The translations under genes and the position numbers were made by a program. A model generated the notes under the pieces. That model ran no database searches, had not been told where the DNA came from, and worked only from the letters and a program-made list of their open reading frames with translations. Shown piece by piece: positions 1 to 11,516 of a stretch of DNA of 64,000 nucleotides (position 1 is the first letter of the stretch; each line of letters starts with the position of its first letter). Origin of the DNA: Thereva unica (taxonomy: Eukaryota > Arthropoda > Insecta > Diptera > Therevidae); the NCBI GenBank assembly GCA_949987705.1, contig OX465282.1, forward strand, positions 39,024,039-39,088,038, written 5' to 3'.

Positions 1-1
1 G

Positions 2-2387
2 GATATAATACGCCCAAGCATGAGTCCTTGGAACTCTCCTCTATTAATAGTTCCCAAAAAAGCAGGTCCAGACGGCGCCAAGAAATGGCGAATGGTAGTA
101 GACTTTCGGAAACTCAATGAGTTGACGATACCCGATGCTTATCCACTCCCCAACATTGAGGAAATCCTAGACCAACTTGGGAATTCCCGTTACTTCAGTA
201 CCCTAGACTTAGCAAATGGGTTTTATCAAATCGGCGTCGCCGAAGAAGACAGGCCAAAAACTGCTTTCAGCACCCCGCACCGGCACTTCGAATTCAACCG
301 AATGCCCTTCGGGTTACGCAATGCCCCTGCCACTTTTCAAAGATTGATGAATGTGGTACTGGCAGGACTCCAAGGAACACGGTGTTTCGTCTACCTCGAC
401 GACATCGTTATTTACGGCCACAATCTCGTTGACCACAATAACAAGTTGAGAGACGTGTTCAACTGTTTGAAAAGTTATCAATTAAAACTTCAGCCCAACA
501 AATGCAAGTTCCTTCATAAGGAAGTAATGTACTTAGGGCACACGATCACCGATCGAGGTATCAAACCCGATCCATTAAAAATTTCTGCTATTCAAGCGAT
601 AAAGCCTCCCCAAAATCACAAACACGTTAAGTAATTTTTAGGACTCGTCGGGTATTATCGGAAATTCATCCCGAATTTTGCAAAGCTAGCTAATCCTCTT
701 ACCAAGCTCCTCAAGAAAGACAACCCCTTTGTCTGGGATGCTCTTTGTGATGAATCATTCGAGCTATTAAAAAACGCCATATAAAAGTCCCCTATCCTTC
801 AATACCCGGATTTTTCTAAGAAGTTCTTTGTAACTACCGACGCTAGCAACACGGCCATAGGAGCTGTTCTCTCGCAGCGACCTGAGTATGATAACGTTGA
901 TCTCCCGATAGCCTACGCTAGCCGTACTCTCAATAAGGCAGAGAAAAATTATTCAACTATTGAAAAGGAAGCTCTAGCGGTCGTGTGGGCAGTCAATCGT
1001 TTTCGCCCCTATGTGTACGGAAGAAAAATCACCGTCGTTACCGATCACAAACCTTTGGTTTGGCTCTTCAATCTCAAAGATTCTAGCTCTAGGATAATGA
1101 GGTGGAGGATCAAGCTAGAGGAGTACGATTTTGACGTCGTTCACAGGAAAGGGAAACTGAATACAAACGCTGACGTCCTTTCACGTCTGCCTGTCGCTGA
1201 TACGTTCGTAGTTACACGATCCCAAAATCAAGGCTCAATCACTAAGGATCTCACTTCAGCTCCAGCAACTAATTCTTCACCTCCAATTCAAAAACCTCAT
1301 ACCCAATTCGCAACCTCTTCTTCTGTCCCGACAGAACCAACACCACAATCAATAATAAATGTTACACCGACGATAATAGAACTAACTGATCCTTTAGAAA
1401 TCGCATGCGTCCTTAAAGAATACCACGATAGCCCCCTCGGAGGACACCAAGGAATCAATCGAACACTAAAGCGGCTCAAACAGAAATTTACCTGGAAAAC
1501 CATGTCCAAAGACGTAAAAGAATACATCGGGTCTTGCGAAACTTGTAAGAAAAAGCAAAATCGGTCTTAAAACCAAAATTCCCATGAAAATAACAACCAC
1601 ATCCAGAACCCCGTTTGAGAGAGTTGCTCTAGATATAGTTGGCCCACTTCCCGAATCAGAGAATCACAGCAAGTACATACTCAGTTTCCAGGATGGCCTG
1701 ACAAAATTCGTCATGGCTATTCCTATCCCAAACCAAGAAGCCCACACGGTTGCCGAGAACTATGTCCGAAAGCTAGTTTGTATTTTCGGAATACCAAAGT
1801 CCCTTCTCACAGATCAAGGCAGTAACTTTCTCAGCGACGTATTTAAGCGCACTTGCCGACTTCTCAAGATCCAAAAGTTACAAACCACCCCATACCATCC
1901 GCAATCTAACGGTTCGCTAGAGCGTAGTCATCGGACACTGGGAGACTATTTAAGATGCTATGCCAACAAAGACCCCACTAATTGGGATTTATGGATTGAT
2001 TATGCGGTCTTTTGTTATAATACCACCCCACACTCGTCAACTAATTACTCGCCTTACGAAGCTCTATTCGGATATAAACCAGAACTCCCTTCTTCTATAA
2101 CCAGATCGTGCGAACCAGTATACAACTATGACGACTACGTTAGTGAACTCAAAGCCAGGCTCCAAAATGGATTCCAAGTCATCCGTGAAAACCAAATTAA
2201 GAACAAGCTCAAGGCAAAAGAATCATACGATCGAGGAACAAAACCCACCGATTTCGGCGCCGGTGATTTGGTCCTCATGGAATCGAGAGCGAAATCCAAT
2301 AAAAAATTGACCCCACTCTTTGAAGGTCCCTATGAAGTGGTGGAATCTAACTCCGCCGAAACTTCCACCATAAAAAATAGGAAATAA
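2..2387 (+). pseudogene. pol remnant: reverse transcriptase, RNase H, integrase
   Basis: The reading frame is open at the window edge and starts inside the reverse transcriptase. The catalytic YLDD box is near 394-405, followed by the thumb/connection with an LGHTI block. RNase H (TTDAS, TDHKP) lies at about 830-1180. The integrase zinc domain ends near 1560 (CETCKK). The integrase core has D in ALDIVG, D in LTDQG and E in SLERSH, so all three catalytic residues survive. Stops TAA at 632-634 and 781-783 lie in frame, and one base is gained or lost near 1556-1570 in an A-rich run, moving the integrase to another frame. The protein would copy element RNA into DNA and integrate it, but this copy cannot make it. 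Confidence 0.88.
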
Positions 2388-2494
2388 ATTTAAAGTCGTC
2401 TAATACAATAATCTCCTTAAGGCCCTCCGTTAAACACTAACGCTACGTTCCTTTCCAGATTCCTCGAGGTTTTCCTTCTAAAAATTTCGGCGCA

Positions 2495-4170
2495 ATGGCA
2501 CCAAGTGACGTCACTCACATCGCATGCAGGAGTATATTTCGAAAATATCGGAAAAGTACATCAATCAACAGCTAACTGGGAGTTTTTTCTCTACTTAAAT
2601 ATTTCGTCGCTTTACACCGATTCAAACTTGCTGGAACGCTACTATGAGGATTTAGAGAAACTCTGCATCAAGGCCAAAGTAAAATTCCCAGAGGACAATT
2701 GTGTGACCGCCAACCGGCTCATTAAAAGTACCCTTTTTGACATCAAAGAAGTAAATGAGCATTTTGCTAGCCTGACGGGTGGCGAGCGAAGTAGACAAAA
2801 ACGAGGTTTGATGAATATCATAGGGAAAGCCCAAAAATTTCTCTTTGGCGTAATGGACAGCGATGATTCCGAGCACATCGATGGTACCATCAAAACCCTC
2901 GCTGTAAATCAACGTAGTTGATACGATACAAAGTTCGTTTACTTCATTAAATATGACCTTTAATAATATCTCTAAAAGCCTTAACGGCATTGAAAAGGAA
3001 CTAGAAGGCGACCGTACTGCACAGAAGAATTTTCACCTCCTAGATGAGGATACCAATACTCTCATGTTCGCAGCCAATCGCATACTCGCTAATCAAGCGG
3101 AATACTTGGACATAATCCAGGAAGCTAGGGTAGGCCGTCTAGACAAGCACCTCACTAAGTCCGAATACTTCCTAAAAGCTTTAACAGACATCCAAATAGA
3201 AAAGTTAGATGACTTAAAGTTCCCGGCAAAACCTACTCACTACAATATCCCACTAATCGCCCGCGTATCCACTATCACCCCTCTATTAACAGCAAACTCT
3301 TTAGTCCTCCAAATAAAAATTCCACTAGTCAAAAATAGTTTTTCCTTGTACAAAATAGCAAGCGTTCCTTCTCAATTCCAAAACAATACTTACTACTATG
3401 TCAAAGTGGATTCTCAATTCGTTCTTATTGACGAAACACGAGAAAGGTACTCGTTCCTCAATCAAGGCGATCTAGAAAGCTGCACATTATTGCAGGTACA
3501 AGAATTCGTTTGCAGTCAAAACTTTGTTTCCTACCTTTTCAACAAAGCAAACTGCATAATAGGTCTACATCAGGGGAAAATCGCACCCGCTGATTGCGAG
3601 ATTAGGCTATTCAATTTAACCCATGAAATATGGAATGCTCTTTCAAAAGCCAACACTTGGATTTATCTAATCCCCACCTTGTCCACTCTTCGAATAAATT
3701 GTAACGGTAGTGCAATTTCTACCTCACTGATAGGCAGCGGACTCCTAAGTCTAGAACCCGGTTGTAAAGCTAGGACCAAGGAAGTGTCTCTAGAAACCCA
3801 TACCACTATTTCCCGTACCGAAGCTGTACTCTTCAAATTAAACAGTTCTCCATTAAACGATCTGAAACTCAATCTTTCAGCAATACCAGACAAGAATCAA
3901 CTTTCGCGTGTCATCTTGGACACCCGTGATCTAGACACCTTTAGCGTAAAGCTGAAATCGATCATAGCAGACTCTGAACCACTTAATTATACTCTCGGTG
4001 TTAACACGTACCAACTGATCGCCATTCCAACCTCCATCTTTTCCATGATCTTCCTAGCAGTCCTAATCTACCTGACATGCAGAAAGTACTTCAAATGTAC
4101 TCTTTCGTTATGCCCAGCGGATCAACGCAACAACCAGGAACACAACGAACAAACCCATCACTCGTCCTAA
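2495..4170 (+). pseudogene. env-like glycoprotein remnant (errantivirus envelope)
   Basis: Third gene of the element, downstream of pol. A short N-terminal portion is followed near 2797-2811 by a furin-type basic site (RQKR) and then a glycine-rich hydrophobic stretch, the arrangement expected of a class I fusion glycoprotein related to baculovirus F proteins. A hydrophobic segment near 4010-4085 followed by a short polar tail is the likely membrane anchor. Several N-linked glycosylation sequons are present. A frameshift between about 2900 and 2953 divides the gene, so it is broken. In known errantiviruses env is made from a spliced RNA; the start here is unclear (an ATG at 2495 lies in another frame from the conserved part, and I saw no in-frame ATG for it). 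Confidence 0.8.
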
Positions 4171-4501
4171 TACATGTTTACTTTTCAAGGGTCAAATCGA
4201 TGCAAATTTAACGAATGCACTTCTACTACATGATATTTAAAAATAATTATCTCCTTGGTATCATTGTTGTAAACCGCAGTCCTTATGAATTAGTTTTGTT
4301 TTCTTTTGATAATACACTCTATAACAGTTAGTAGTATAAGCGTAGAAAATCCTTTTGAACCTAGTCAATATTAATTGTTTTATATACTTACTTAACTTAC
4401 ATAGAATTTGCTAATTTTATTTGTCCCTTTAAATTTGAACTAAATTTTTTTTGATCTCCCTAAATTTTATAATGTAAACGATCGACTTCGCCGATCTTTT
4501 T

Positions 4502-4513
4502 AAGGGGGAAGGA
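4502..4513 (+). promoter_or_regulatory. Polypurine tract of errantivirus-like element
   Basis: Twelve purines in a row (AAGGGGGAAGGA) stand just before the TGTTGTAA that opens the 3' LTR, the position where plus-strand DNA synthesis is primed. Confidence 0.75.
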
Positions 4514-4514
4514 A

Positions 4515-4905
4515 TGTTGTAATCACCCCATTAATTTAAGAACATTGTAAGCGATTCACACACCCAGAAATGCCAGCCAAGCGTCTTTTCAAAACACACG
4601 CCGATATTCAATTTCACAAAAGGCAATTAAGCTAAATCGCATCCGTTAAAAATATTTCATTCCTATCAAAAGCTAACTCGGTTCATATTTCAAATATACT
4701 TATCAGTTAAAAACTGCTACGCTTGCATTTCTGAGTGCGTGGATCGCGGTGACTTATCGACAAGACCGAAGAGATGTCTTCAGTCTTCGTTGAGTCGCCG
4801 GTCTAACTCCTGATATCTTTTTCCGAGTCCAATAAATTTTGTTAACAAAAACGAGTGCGAGTTTTACTTATTCAAGAACAAGTGCGAGGTGTAATTTTCT
4901 TTTAC
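4515..4905 (+). repeat. 3' LTR of errantivirus-like element (approximate)
   Basis: The start is set by the polypurine tract and a TGTTGTAA beginning. The end is placed at ...TTTTACA, giving TG...CA termini; a polyadenylation signal AATAAA lies near 4831. With no 5' LTR in the window the exact end is an inference. Confidence 0.55.
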
Positions 4906-4916
4906 AGAGTAATTTG

Positions 4917-5391
4917 TAGACCGAGGACCGGCGGCCCAACGGACACTTTACAGTAAGGCGCCTGACTACTATCCCAGAGGTCCCGGGTTCGATTCCCGGC
5001 GGTGCCACGGTCCTAGCCTTTCCCAATTTCCCACCTACACAATTTTCCTTCTTTCTTCTTCCCTCTTTGCATTCCTGATTTCTCCTGTCATAGCTTTTAC
5101 TAGTGGCTCCCCGATCCACCAACTCCATGTCATCGGTTGGTTGATGAGATTCAACTCGTTTCAGGAGGCATAACACTCCAGCGAGTTGTTCTCGATACCC
5201 CGATGTCAGAGTCGCAAAAATGGTTGGGAGTAGGTGAAATAAAAAATACCGCAGCTAGGTTGTGACGGTTCTTTCCTTCACTTCTCTCTCTATCTTCCGA
5301 CTAGAGCTGCTGTTCGACATTTCAAAATAAATACAAGGTCGGCAGTACAAAGGGGCCTTCCCTAAGTCTCTAGTGTATCACATAAAAAAAA
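4917..5391 (+). mobile_element. tRNA-derived SINE, copy 1
   Basis: A tRNA-like head carries a perfect pol III B box GGTTCGATTCC at 4986-4996, followed by a body of about 400 bp ending in an A-run after GTGTATCACAT. The same unit, in reverse orientation and with a better-preserved A box, is at 20201-20671; the bodies match almost base for base over about 400 bp. The first about 40 bp of this copy are altered, so the A box is poor here. It is mobilised in trans by a LINE; no coding capacity. Confidence 0.8.
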
Positions 5392-5439
5392 ACTATCTCA
5401 CAGGCTCCAACTCGCCAAGAAAAGAAAAATAACATATAG

Positions 5440-5884
5440 AGCCGTTGAGAGTCATAGTGGCGTAAGTCATGTTTTATTAATTCGGAGTAAAATGAAACTC
5501 CGCGTTGTTCTTCAAAAAAAAAATCCCGTCTAGAGATACGAATATGTAATTCTTTTATGCCACTTTATAAACTATCAAAATTTTAGAATATAAGCTTTAG
5601 TTTGTTTTTTCAGTCAAAACAACTCTTTACAAGCTTTATACATAATATTAACTTCGTTTTATGTGTGGGACAAATTTTGCGACCGATTTTTCGGCCACTT
5701 CCCGATATCCGGTGATGCTCAAATTTGGCACAAACCGGTAACTTATAGCTACTATACTATACTATAGCACGGTAACTTATAGCTACTTTTAATATGGGGC
5801 TGAACAGGGCGTAAATAGTATAATTTAGTTTTAACTCAATTTTTGAAAATTTTTGACTTACGCCACTATGATTCTCAACGGTTC
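5440..5884. mobile_element. MITE with about 30 bp terminal inverted repeats
   Basis: The sequence CCGTTGAGAGTCATAGTGGC at the left end reappears in reverse complement (one mismatch) at 5852-5882. Flanks end in ATATA on both sides, a possible target duplication. The interior is AT-rich, non-coding, and contains two copies of CGGTAACTTATAGCTACT about 30 bp apart. Superfamily not assignable. Confidence 0.65.
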
Positions 5885-6862
5885 ATATATATATGAGAAA
5901 AATCTTTTTTTTTTATTTTTATTTATATTAATTTTAATAATTTGAAATTAAAAATATCGAATTTTGATTAATTTTTATTAATTACAAATTAATATATTGA
6001 ATACATCAATGTAGTACACATGCCGTACGATTTCATTTCGAGAGGTTATTAATGCCCGAAAAGGGAATAGGACCTGCGCAGGTCATTTCCCGCGCGATAG
6101 AATTTAAGACATCAAACGATCTCAGACGCCCTGAAAAAGCGCAAAAGAAGACCGTCTGAAGTCGTCTGAGTTCGTCCAAACAATAGAACTGAACTTGCTT
6201 TTACGCTATCGTACGATATCGGACGCCCTCAAAACAGGTAGCAAAATCGAGACGAAATTTTTCGACTCGGGAAAAATCAATCGCACATTTGGAGGCAGTT
6301 ACAAATTTTGTTTTTTCAGGTCAGACTTTTCGGTTTTTACTACTTTGCAAAAGTAAGAAAAACCGTTTATTTTGGGCGAATTTTGATTTCGTTTTGATTT
6401 ACAAAAAACATTTCCGCAATATGTTTATTTTTCAGATTGGGAAATGTTTAATTTTCGTAAAGATTCAGATGAAAATTATTGCGTTTTGCAAGATTTCAAG
6501 ATGTAAAATAGTAACAAATTTAAAAATATGAAGTGGAAATTATACTTTATGGTTATTAATGTATATTCTCAATAAATAATGCAACTCTCTCAGCAATAGG
6601 AAAGTTCTTTCATCAGGAAAGTGCACACTTTTCTTATTTGAAATGGAACATCTTTCCTTTTATTTGTCTATGATAATTACATAAAAAAATTCGTCAAAAA
6701 TTAGAAAAAAAAATCAGCAATTATTTTTAATTTTTTTTCAATACGTCAGCCAATTCTCGTTATCAGAAATCATCTTTAGTTCCGGAACGCGTTCTTGTCC
6801 AAAAAGGAAGTACCGGAACGACGTTCCGGAGCGTTCCGGCTCGACAACACCACCGACTATTA
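5885..6862. other. AT-rich gap without recognisable gene
   Basis: No conserved reading frame. A short open frame at 6289-6531 is low-complexity AT-driven translation. Near 6779-6841 there is a cluster of CCGGAACG / CGTTCCGG inverted motifs, which may be the end of an unrecognised transposon. Confidence 0.5.
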
Positions 6863-7086
6863 CTGTCAGAGTCAAAAGTGAGTTTAAACCCGCTTTCGTA
6901 TCGGATTTCCAGGAATTCGATGGACATAGAAAAACAACAAATAACTCAGATTATTAAACATGTATTGACGTAACCTTAGCAAAAAAAATACGTCAAAAAT
7001 TTTAAATAAAACAAAATGAGTTCATAAATTATAAAAATAGTTCATTTTTTTGCAGTCAAAAGTGAGTTTACAGCCGCTAGAAAATT
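6863..7086 (+). repeat. Left terminal inverted repeat of Tc1-like element
   Basis: Pairs with 8238-8472. Outer copy of the AGTCAAAAGTGAGTTTA motif at about 6869-6886, inner copy at about 7054-7071. Confidence 0.88.
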
Positions 7087-7545
7087 ACGACGAAAATAAC
7101 TGTATTAAACAATTTTTATGCTACGGCCTTTACTTTCGAAGTTATAAGCAATTTAAATGCTAAAACTGGCCTTATTTGGGGAAATTGCAAGCAATTTTGA
7201 CTTTAATTATTCATAGGAAACACTCCAAGCTTTCTTATTCTGGAAACAAACATTAGTTGAGTATGAATATTTTGGAGAAAAAGGTGGTTGAAGGTGACAT
7301 TTTTGTTAAAAAAAAAAAAAAATTTGACTTTGACGACTCATAATTCTGGAAGCTGGTACTGTGGTACCGTCGCTTTTACAATTTTAGATAGGTGGGAGTA
7401 TTCTGCGTACACTGATACCTTATTCATGAAAATAAGTGATGGCGTTACTAAAATACAGGGTTAATTAGTCATTTCGCCCGAATAAAAAGAAATAGCATTA
7501 TTAACACCTTAGCCACAGTTACGGGATATAACAACTAACAGAAAT

Positions 7546-8090
7546 TCAATACTCATTATAGCCGATAATCTGAGATACTTTTCTTTTGCGCCGGGCCTGG
7601 GGCAATTTTGTCCCACCTCCTTTGCTCTCGTCCGTAAAGAGGACATTTTTACAAAAAGAAACCCCATAATTTTTATATTTTTTGGCTATTGTACACGCTT
7701 TTTTATTTTTATCGGAAATGTAGGGCTTTTTACGCGGAACTCGACCGTGCAAGCCCTTGTTATTTAATACACTTCGTATTGTCGATGCACCCACTCGTTT
7801 TTTCAAGTCCGTTATGTTATTATTGAGTTCTTCGGTAATGCGCACAGCAGTAGATTGAGAATTTTGTTTAACCTCTTTTACAATAGTCTTAATTTGTGCA
7901 GCATTCAGCTTCCTTGGTCGTCCTGAACGCGGTAAATTTTCTACCCTTCACGTGTTTTGAAATTTTTCAGTAATTTTTTGACGGTCATATCACTTTTTCT
8001 CACAATTTTTCCGATTTCCCGATAAGATTTGTGTTTCAGCCATAAATTTAATATGATTTTTCTAGTTTCCAATTCAGATTCCCTCCTCAT
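7546..8090 (-). pseudogene. Tc1-like transposase, frameshifted and internally deleted
   Basis: Translation from an ATG at 8090 gives a helix-turn-helix DNA-binding region (SYREIGKIVRKSDMTVKKLL). After a frameshift near 7940 comes a GRPR-type linker and a second helix-turn-helix, then the start of the catalytic domain with FTDES, the first aspartate of the DDE triad. Soon afterwards the frame runs into unrelated codons: the second D and the final D/E are absent, so roughly the last half of a normal 340-residue protein is missing. Family-level knowledge: Tc1 transposases bind the terminal repeats and cut at TA. This copy cannot be active. Confidence 0.82.
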
Positions 8091-8237
8091 TGTTTTAAAT
8101 ACTGTATTTTTCGTTAAAATCAAATGAACATCAAGTACAACTACCACTGCTTCAACGTACAAAGACTAAATGAACTGATCCAAGCGAAAGGGGCGCAAAC
8201 GAAATACTAGGAAGGGAATACCCTTATTTTCGGGGTT

Positions 8238-8472
8238 AATTTTCTAGCGGCTGTAAACTCACTTTTGACTGCAAAAAAAGGACTATTTTTATAATTTATG
8301 AACTCATTGCGTGTTATTTAAAATTTTTGAAGTATTTTTTTTTTGCTAAGGTCACGTCAATACATGTTTAATAATCTGAGTTATTTTTTGTTTTTCTATG
8401 TCCATCGAATTCCTGAAAATCCGATACGAAAGAACAAAATTTCAGGTGTAAACTCACTTTTGACTCTGACAG
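8238..8472 (-). repeat. Right terminal inverted repeat of Tc1-like element
   Basis: Reverse complement of the left repeat with small indels; the same motif sits at its inner end (about 8252-8270) and outer end (about 8448-8464). Confidence 0.88.
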
Positions 8473-8479
8473 TACATAT

Positions 8480-8981
8480 TAGTCGAGGAAATAAAGCACT
8501 AAAAAGTGCCAAACCTAGGATTTTTTGAACAGTAAGATGGATCTTAATGCGGTTTTTTGTGTTCGATTCGTGAGAGCATCCACAAACTTTGTGACCGGTA
8601 GTGATGAATTCATTTTGAAAAAATGCATTTCCTGCATTAAAAATATGCATTTTAGAAGTGCATCTCAAAGAGACATTCTATCACTCGGTAAATATTGATG
8701 GAAATGAGCCGATTTTTGCTACCCGGGGGTTTTTGGGGTCGCTGAGCACGAAAATAACGACGGCAACGGTCTCCGAGGTACCTGGTGCCCAGGTAAACTG
8801 TAACACCCCTTTTTAAGGGTTTTTTTGCGATGAATTCAATAATAATGAAAAATAATCCAATGAAATACACTTTTTTCAAAATTTTTTTTTAGAAGGTGGT
8901 TGATTTATACTAAATCAAGCCAAACTTTATGATAAGGGTTAAAACCACCCCTAAATCGACTGAAAATAAAAAAAATTGTAA
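8480..8981 (+). repeat. Left long terminal inverted repeat
   Basis: Pairs with 10687-11169. Contains a GC-richer block (about 8715-8800) that is nearly identical in the other arm, and short repeats of the type AACCCTTAAGGGGTT at its inner edge, echoed again at 9050-9150. Confidence 0.82.
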
Positions 8982-9966
8982 ACATTTTTTTTTTCAAGTT
9001 TATGCTTTAAATTCCATTGTATACGTATTGTCAGGCAAATATAAATTTATTTGCAACCCTTAAGGGGTTAAAACTACCCCTACAATTTGAAAAATCAACG
9101 TTAAACAAAAAAAAAATTGCAATAACCCCTATGGGGTTTACGCGATAAATTCAATTTAATAATGAAAAATAAAAAATAAAGCTCAATTATTTTTTGAATT
9201 TGTCGGTTTTGATATAGTAGGCTGCTTTGATACGATGTGTAACGGGCTTTAGGTTACTATATATGGCAGGTTAGGAGCCCTTCGTGGTATTTAATAGTTT
9301 ACGCAGTATCAATACCATGCACGTTTTTGATTTTGCTGGCGTATAATTAAATTCATTCGTTAAAAAGTTCAGCAACAGTGATAGTGAATATAAATTTAAG
9401 TGTTTTTTTGTTTTTTGAATATAATTTTAAGTGTTTGTGTTGATGTTGAAAAATCATTAATTTTTTTGTTATTAAATTCAGTAAGGTATACTTGATAAAT
9501 AATACATTTGAATATTTCCGTGACATAGTATTCTCAGTGGTATTAAAGTGATTTTGAATACTGACAGTGTTTTCAATTCATGTTATTTATGACATTGATG
9601 GTACATAATAAATACTGAATTTGAAAGTTTACAAATAATCAAGTGTTTGTTGATAGAAGTTGTAACAGAGGATCCAAAGAACCCTTATTAATAGCTGCCC
9701 TGAATGCATCTACGTTTATCAGGACAAGCCTGTTTAGCCGAATTCTGTTATAAAGTACCTAATTTTTCTATTTTCTACTTATTAGTATCTATTTTTTCTT
9801 CCAAGGTAAATAAAACAATTATATATTTTTGTTTTTAGTAATATTATAGTGAACAGCAATATTTTCAATTATTACTAAATTAATTTATTAAATATGTTAG
9901 TACAAAATATATGTAGTTTAAATAAATATATTGTTCTTTTGTTAATTTTAATTATAATATTTTAGA

Positions 9967-10718
9967 ATGGTTGATACAGAAAATGAGGACTATTGCGTGA
10001 TTTGCAAATATGTTGAGAATTGGGAGAATCAATCAGTAGATAATGTATTAAGCACTGTTAAAAAAAAGGAATTAGTAATATATGCAAGATTTCTTTAGAA
10101 ACTCGGAATGACGGACTGCATAATCATATTAAAGAAAAAACGCATGTTAAAGTGCATGAAAAATGTCGTACACGTTATATCAAGACGACAATACATACTC
10201 CCGAAACAAAAAAACGAAAACTCACGGAATCGTCAGATTATCAAAGTACCTCAGATGACGTTGGGGCAAGAAGTTATGAATTCGATTTTGAAATACATTG
10301 CATAATTTGCGCGAAAAGGATTTTTCATAATCAACCTTTTTCTGTTTTGAGTACCAACGAAACTAAACAACTAGTTATAGATTATCATTCAAATAATGAA
10401 ACTTTGAATCTATTGGCCACGGAAGAAATTATAAACAAACTTTTATGTGAGGACGAATTAACTGTTCTGAATGCTAAATATCACAGAAGAAATTGCTCAT
10501 CGAAATTAAGGCAAAAAGATAGTGAGCATTCGAAAAAGGAAGCAATATTGCGCAGCAAAATTCAATGTTCAATGGAAGAAATATTTAATTACATTGATGA
10601 CCATGAAGAAAATCAATTTAATCTTGAAGATTTTTATGAAGTTTTACGCCAAAAAAATATGTTCATACCAAGCGATAAGACGATATGGAATAAATTTTTT
10701 TGTTTTCAGTCGATTTAG
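9967..10718 (+). pseudogene. Tandem CxxC...HxxxxC zinc-finger protein remnant of unknown element
   Basis: An ATG at 9967 opens a frame with a CVICK motif that stops at 10099; a one-base slip in the A-run near 10061-10069 joins it to the frame of the 10152-10718 ORF. Read through, the first unit has CxxC followed after about 50 residues by HEKCRTRY, and a second unit has CIIC followed by YHRRNC, so two similar cysteine/histidine modules are present. The last few codons come from the inverted repeat, so the natural C-terminus, probably a large catalytic region, is gone. Proteins with this N-terminal layout are found in several animal transposons, but I cannot name the family. Confidence 0.6.
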
Positions 10719-11169
10719 GGGTGATTTTAACCCTTAAGGATTATCCCTTATTATAAAGTTTGGCTTGCTTGAAATAAATATTGAAAAAAGTGTATTTCAT
10801 TGGATTATTTTTATTATTATTGAATTCATCGCAAAAAATCCTTAAAAAGGGGTGTTGCAGTCCACCCTGGGCACCAGGTACCTCGGAGACGGTTGCCGTC
10901 ATTATTTTCGTGCTCAGCGACCCCAAAAACCCCCGAGTAGCAAAAGTCGACTCATTTCCATCAATATTTACCGAGTGATAGAATGTCTCTTTGAGATGCA
11001 CTTCTAAAATGCATATTTTTATTGCAGGAAATGCATTTTTTCAAAATGAATTCATCACTACCGGTCACAAAGTTTGTAGACGCTCTCACGAATCGAACAC
11101 AAAAAACCGCATTAAAATCCATCTTACTGTTCAAAAAATCCTAGGTTCAGTGCTTTATTTCCTCGACTA
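10687..11169 (-). repeat. Right long terminal inverted repeat
   Basis: Reverse complement of 8480-8981. The reading frame of the adjacent zinc-finger ORF runs into this arm and stops there. Confidence 0.82.
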
Positions 11170-11245
11170 TATTATTTAAATTAGTTTAAGGTTTGTGTGC
11201 AACAATATTTTTTAATAAAATAAAATAAATTTTTGGATTAAAATT

Positions 11246-11510
11246 TTATTTTTTTATTATCTTCCATTTAAAGGGTACATCACTGTCAGTAACGCAATAT
11301 TTACTAATATTATCTCTAATTCTGCATGAAAATTTATAGGTATTGCTTTCTTGTGCTTGCAACGGAGTTATTGTATCTGGCAGTGCAACGATTTCTTCAT
11401 TTTCTGGGGCGACTTTAATTTCATTTGACAGGTAATTGTGGAGAACACAAGCTTTTACTACAGCATCATACGTTGGAAGAGAAACTTCGATTGGACGATG
11501 AAATATTCTA
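11246..11510 (-). pseudogene. PIF/Harbinger transposase, C-terminal part
   Basis: Minus-strand reading gives RIFHRPIEVSLPTYDAVV followed by an LHNYL block and a stop at 11246-11248, the C-terminal helical part of a DDE_Tnp_4 (Harbinger) nuclease. It continues exactly from the frame that breaks off at 16386: the two halves belong to one gene separated by 4.9 kb of inserted LINE sequence. Confidence 0.85.
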
Positions 11511-11516
11511 AAATTT

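Larger units (their letters stand above)
1..4905 (+). mobile_element. Errantivirus-like Ty3/gypsy element, 5' part outside window
   Basis: The order reverse transcriptase, RNase H, integrase, env-like gene, polypurine tract, LTR on one strand is that of an insect errantivirus (gypsy/17.6/297 group). The 5' LTR, gag and protease lie outside the window. Every gene is interrupted (two in-frame stops and a frameshift in pol, a frameshift in env), so this is an old, inactive endogenous copy. A tRNA-derived SINE follows directly after the LTR. Confidence 0.85.
6863..8472 (-). mobile_element. Tc1-like transposon with IR/DR-type ends
   Basis: The 1610 bp element starts CTGTCAGAGTC, ends GACTCTGACAG and is flanked by TA on each side (6861-6862 and 8473-8474), the Tc1/mariner target duplication. 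Its inverted repeats are about 230 bp long, and in each the motif AGTCAAAAGTGAGTTTA occurs at the outer end and again at the inner end, giving four transposase-type sites in all. The transposase between them is broken and shortened. Confidence 0.88.
8480..11169. mobile_element. 2.7 kb element with about 490 bp terminal inverted repeats
   Basis: The sequence from 8480 to about 8981 reappears in reverse complement at about 10687-11169 with high similarity. Outermost bases are TAGTCGAGG on both ends and the flanks carry TAT on each side (8477-8479, 11170-11172), a possible 3 bp duplication. Between the arms lie about 1 kb of AT-rich sequence and a broken zinc-finger ORF. The family is not recognised; long arms with a 3 bp duplication do not settle the superfamily. 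Confidence 0.78.

Noticed and set aside
4986..4996. Functional tRNA gene
   Set aside because: The B box and flanks look tRNA-like, but the anticodon arm is degraded and the same unit with a 400 bp body and A-tail recurs at 20201-20671, so it is a SINE head.
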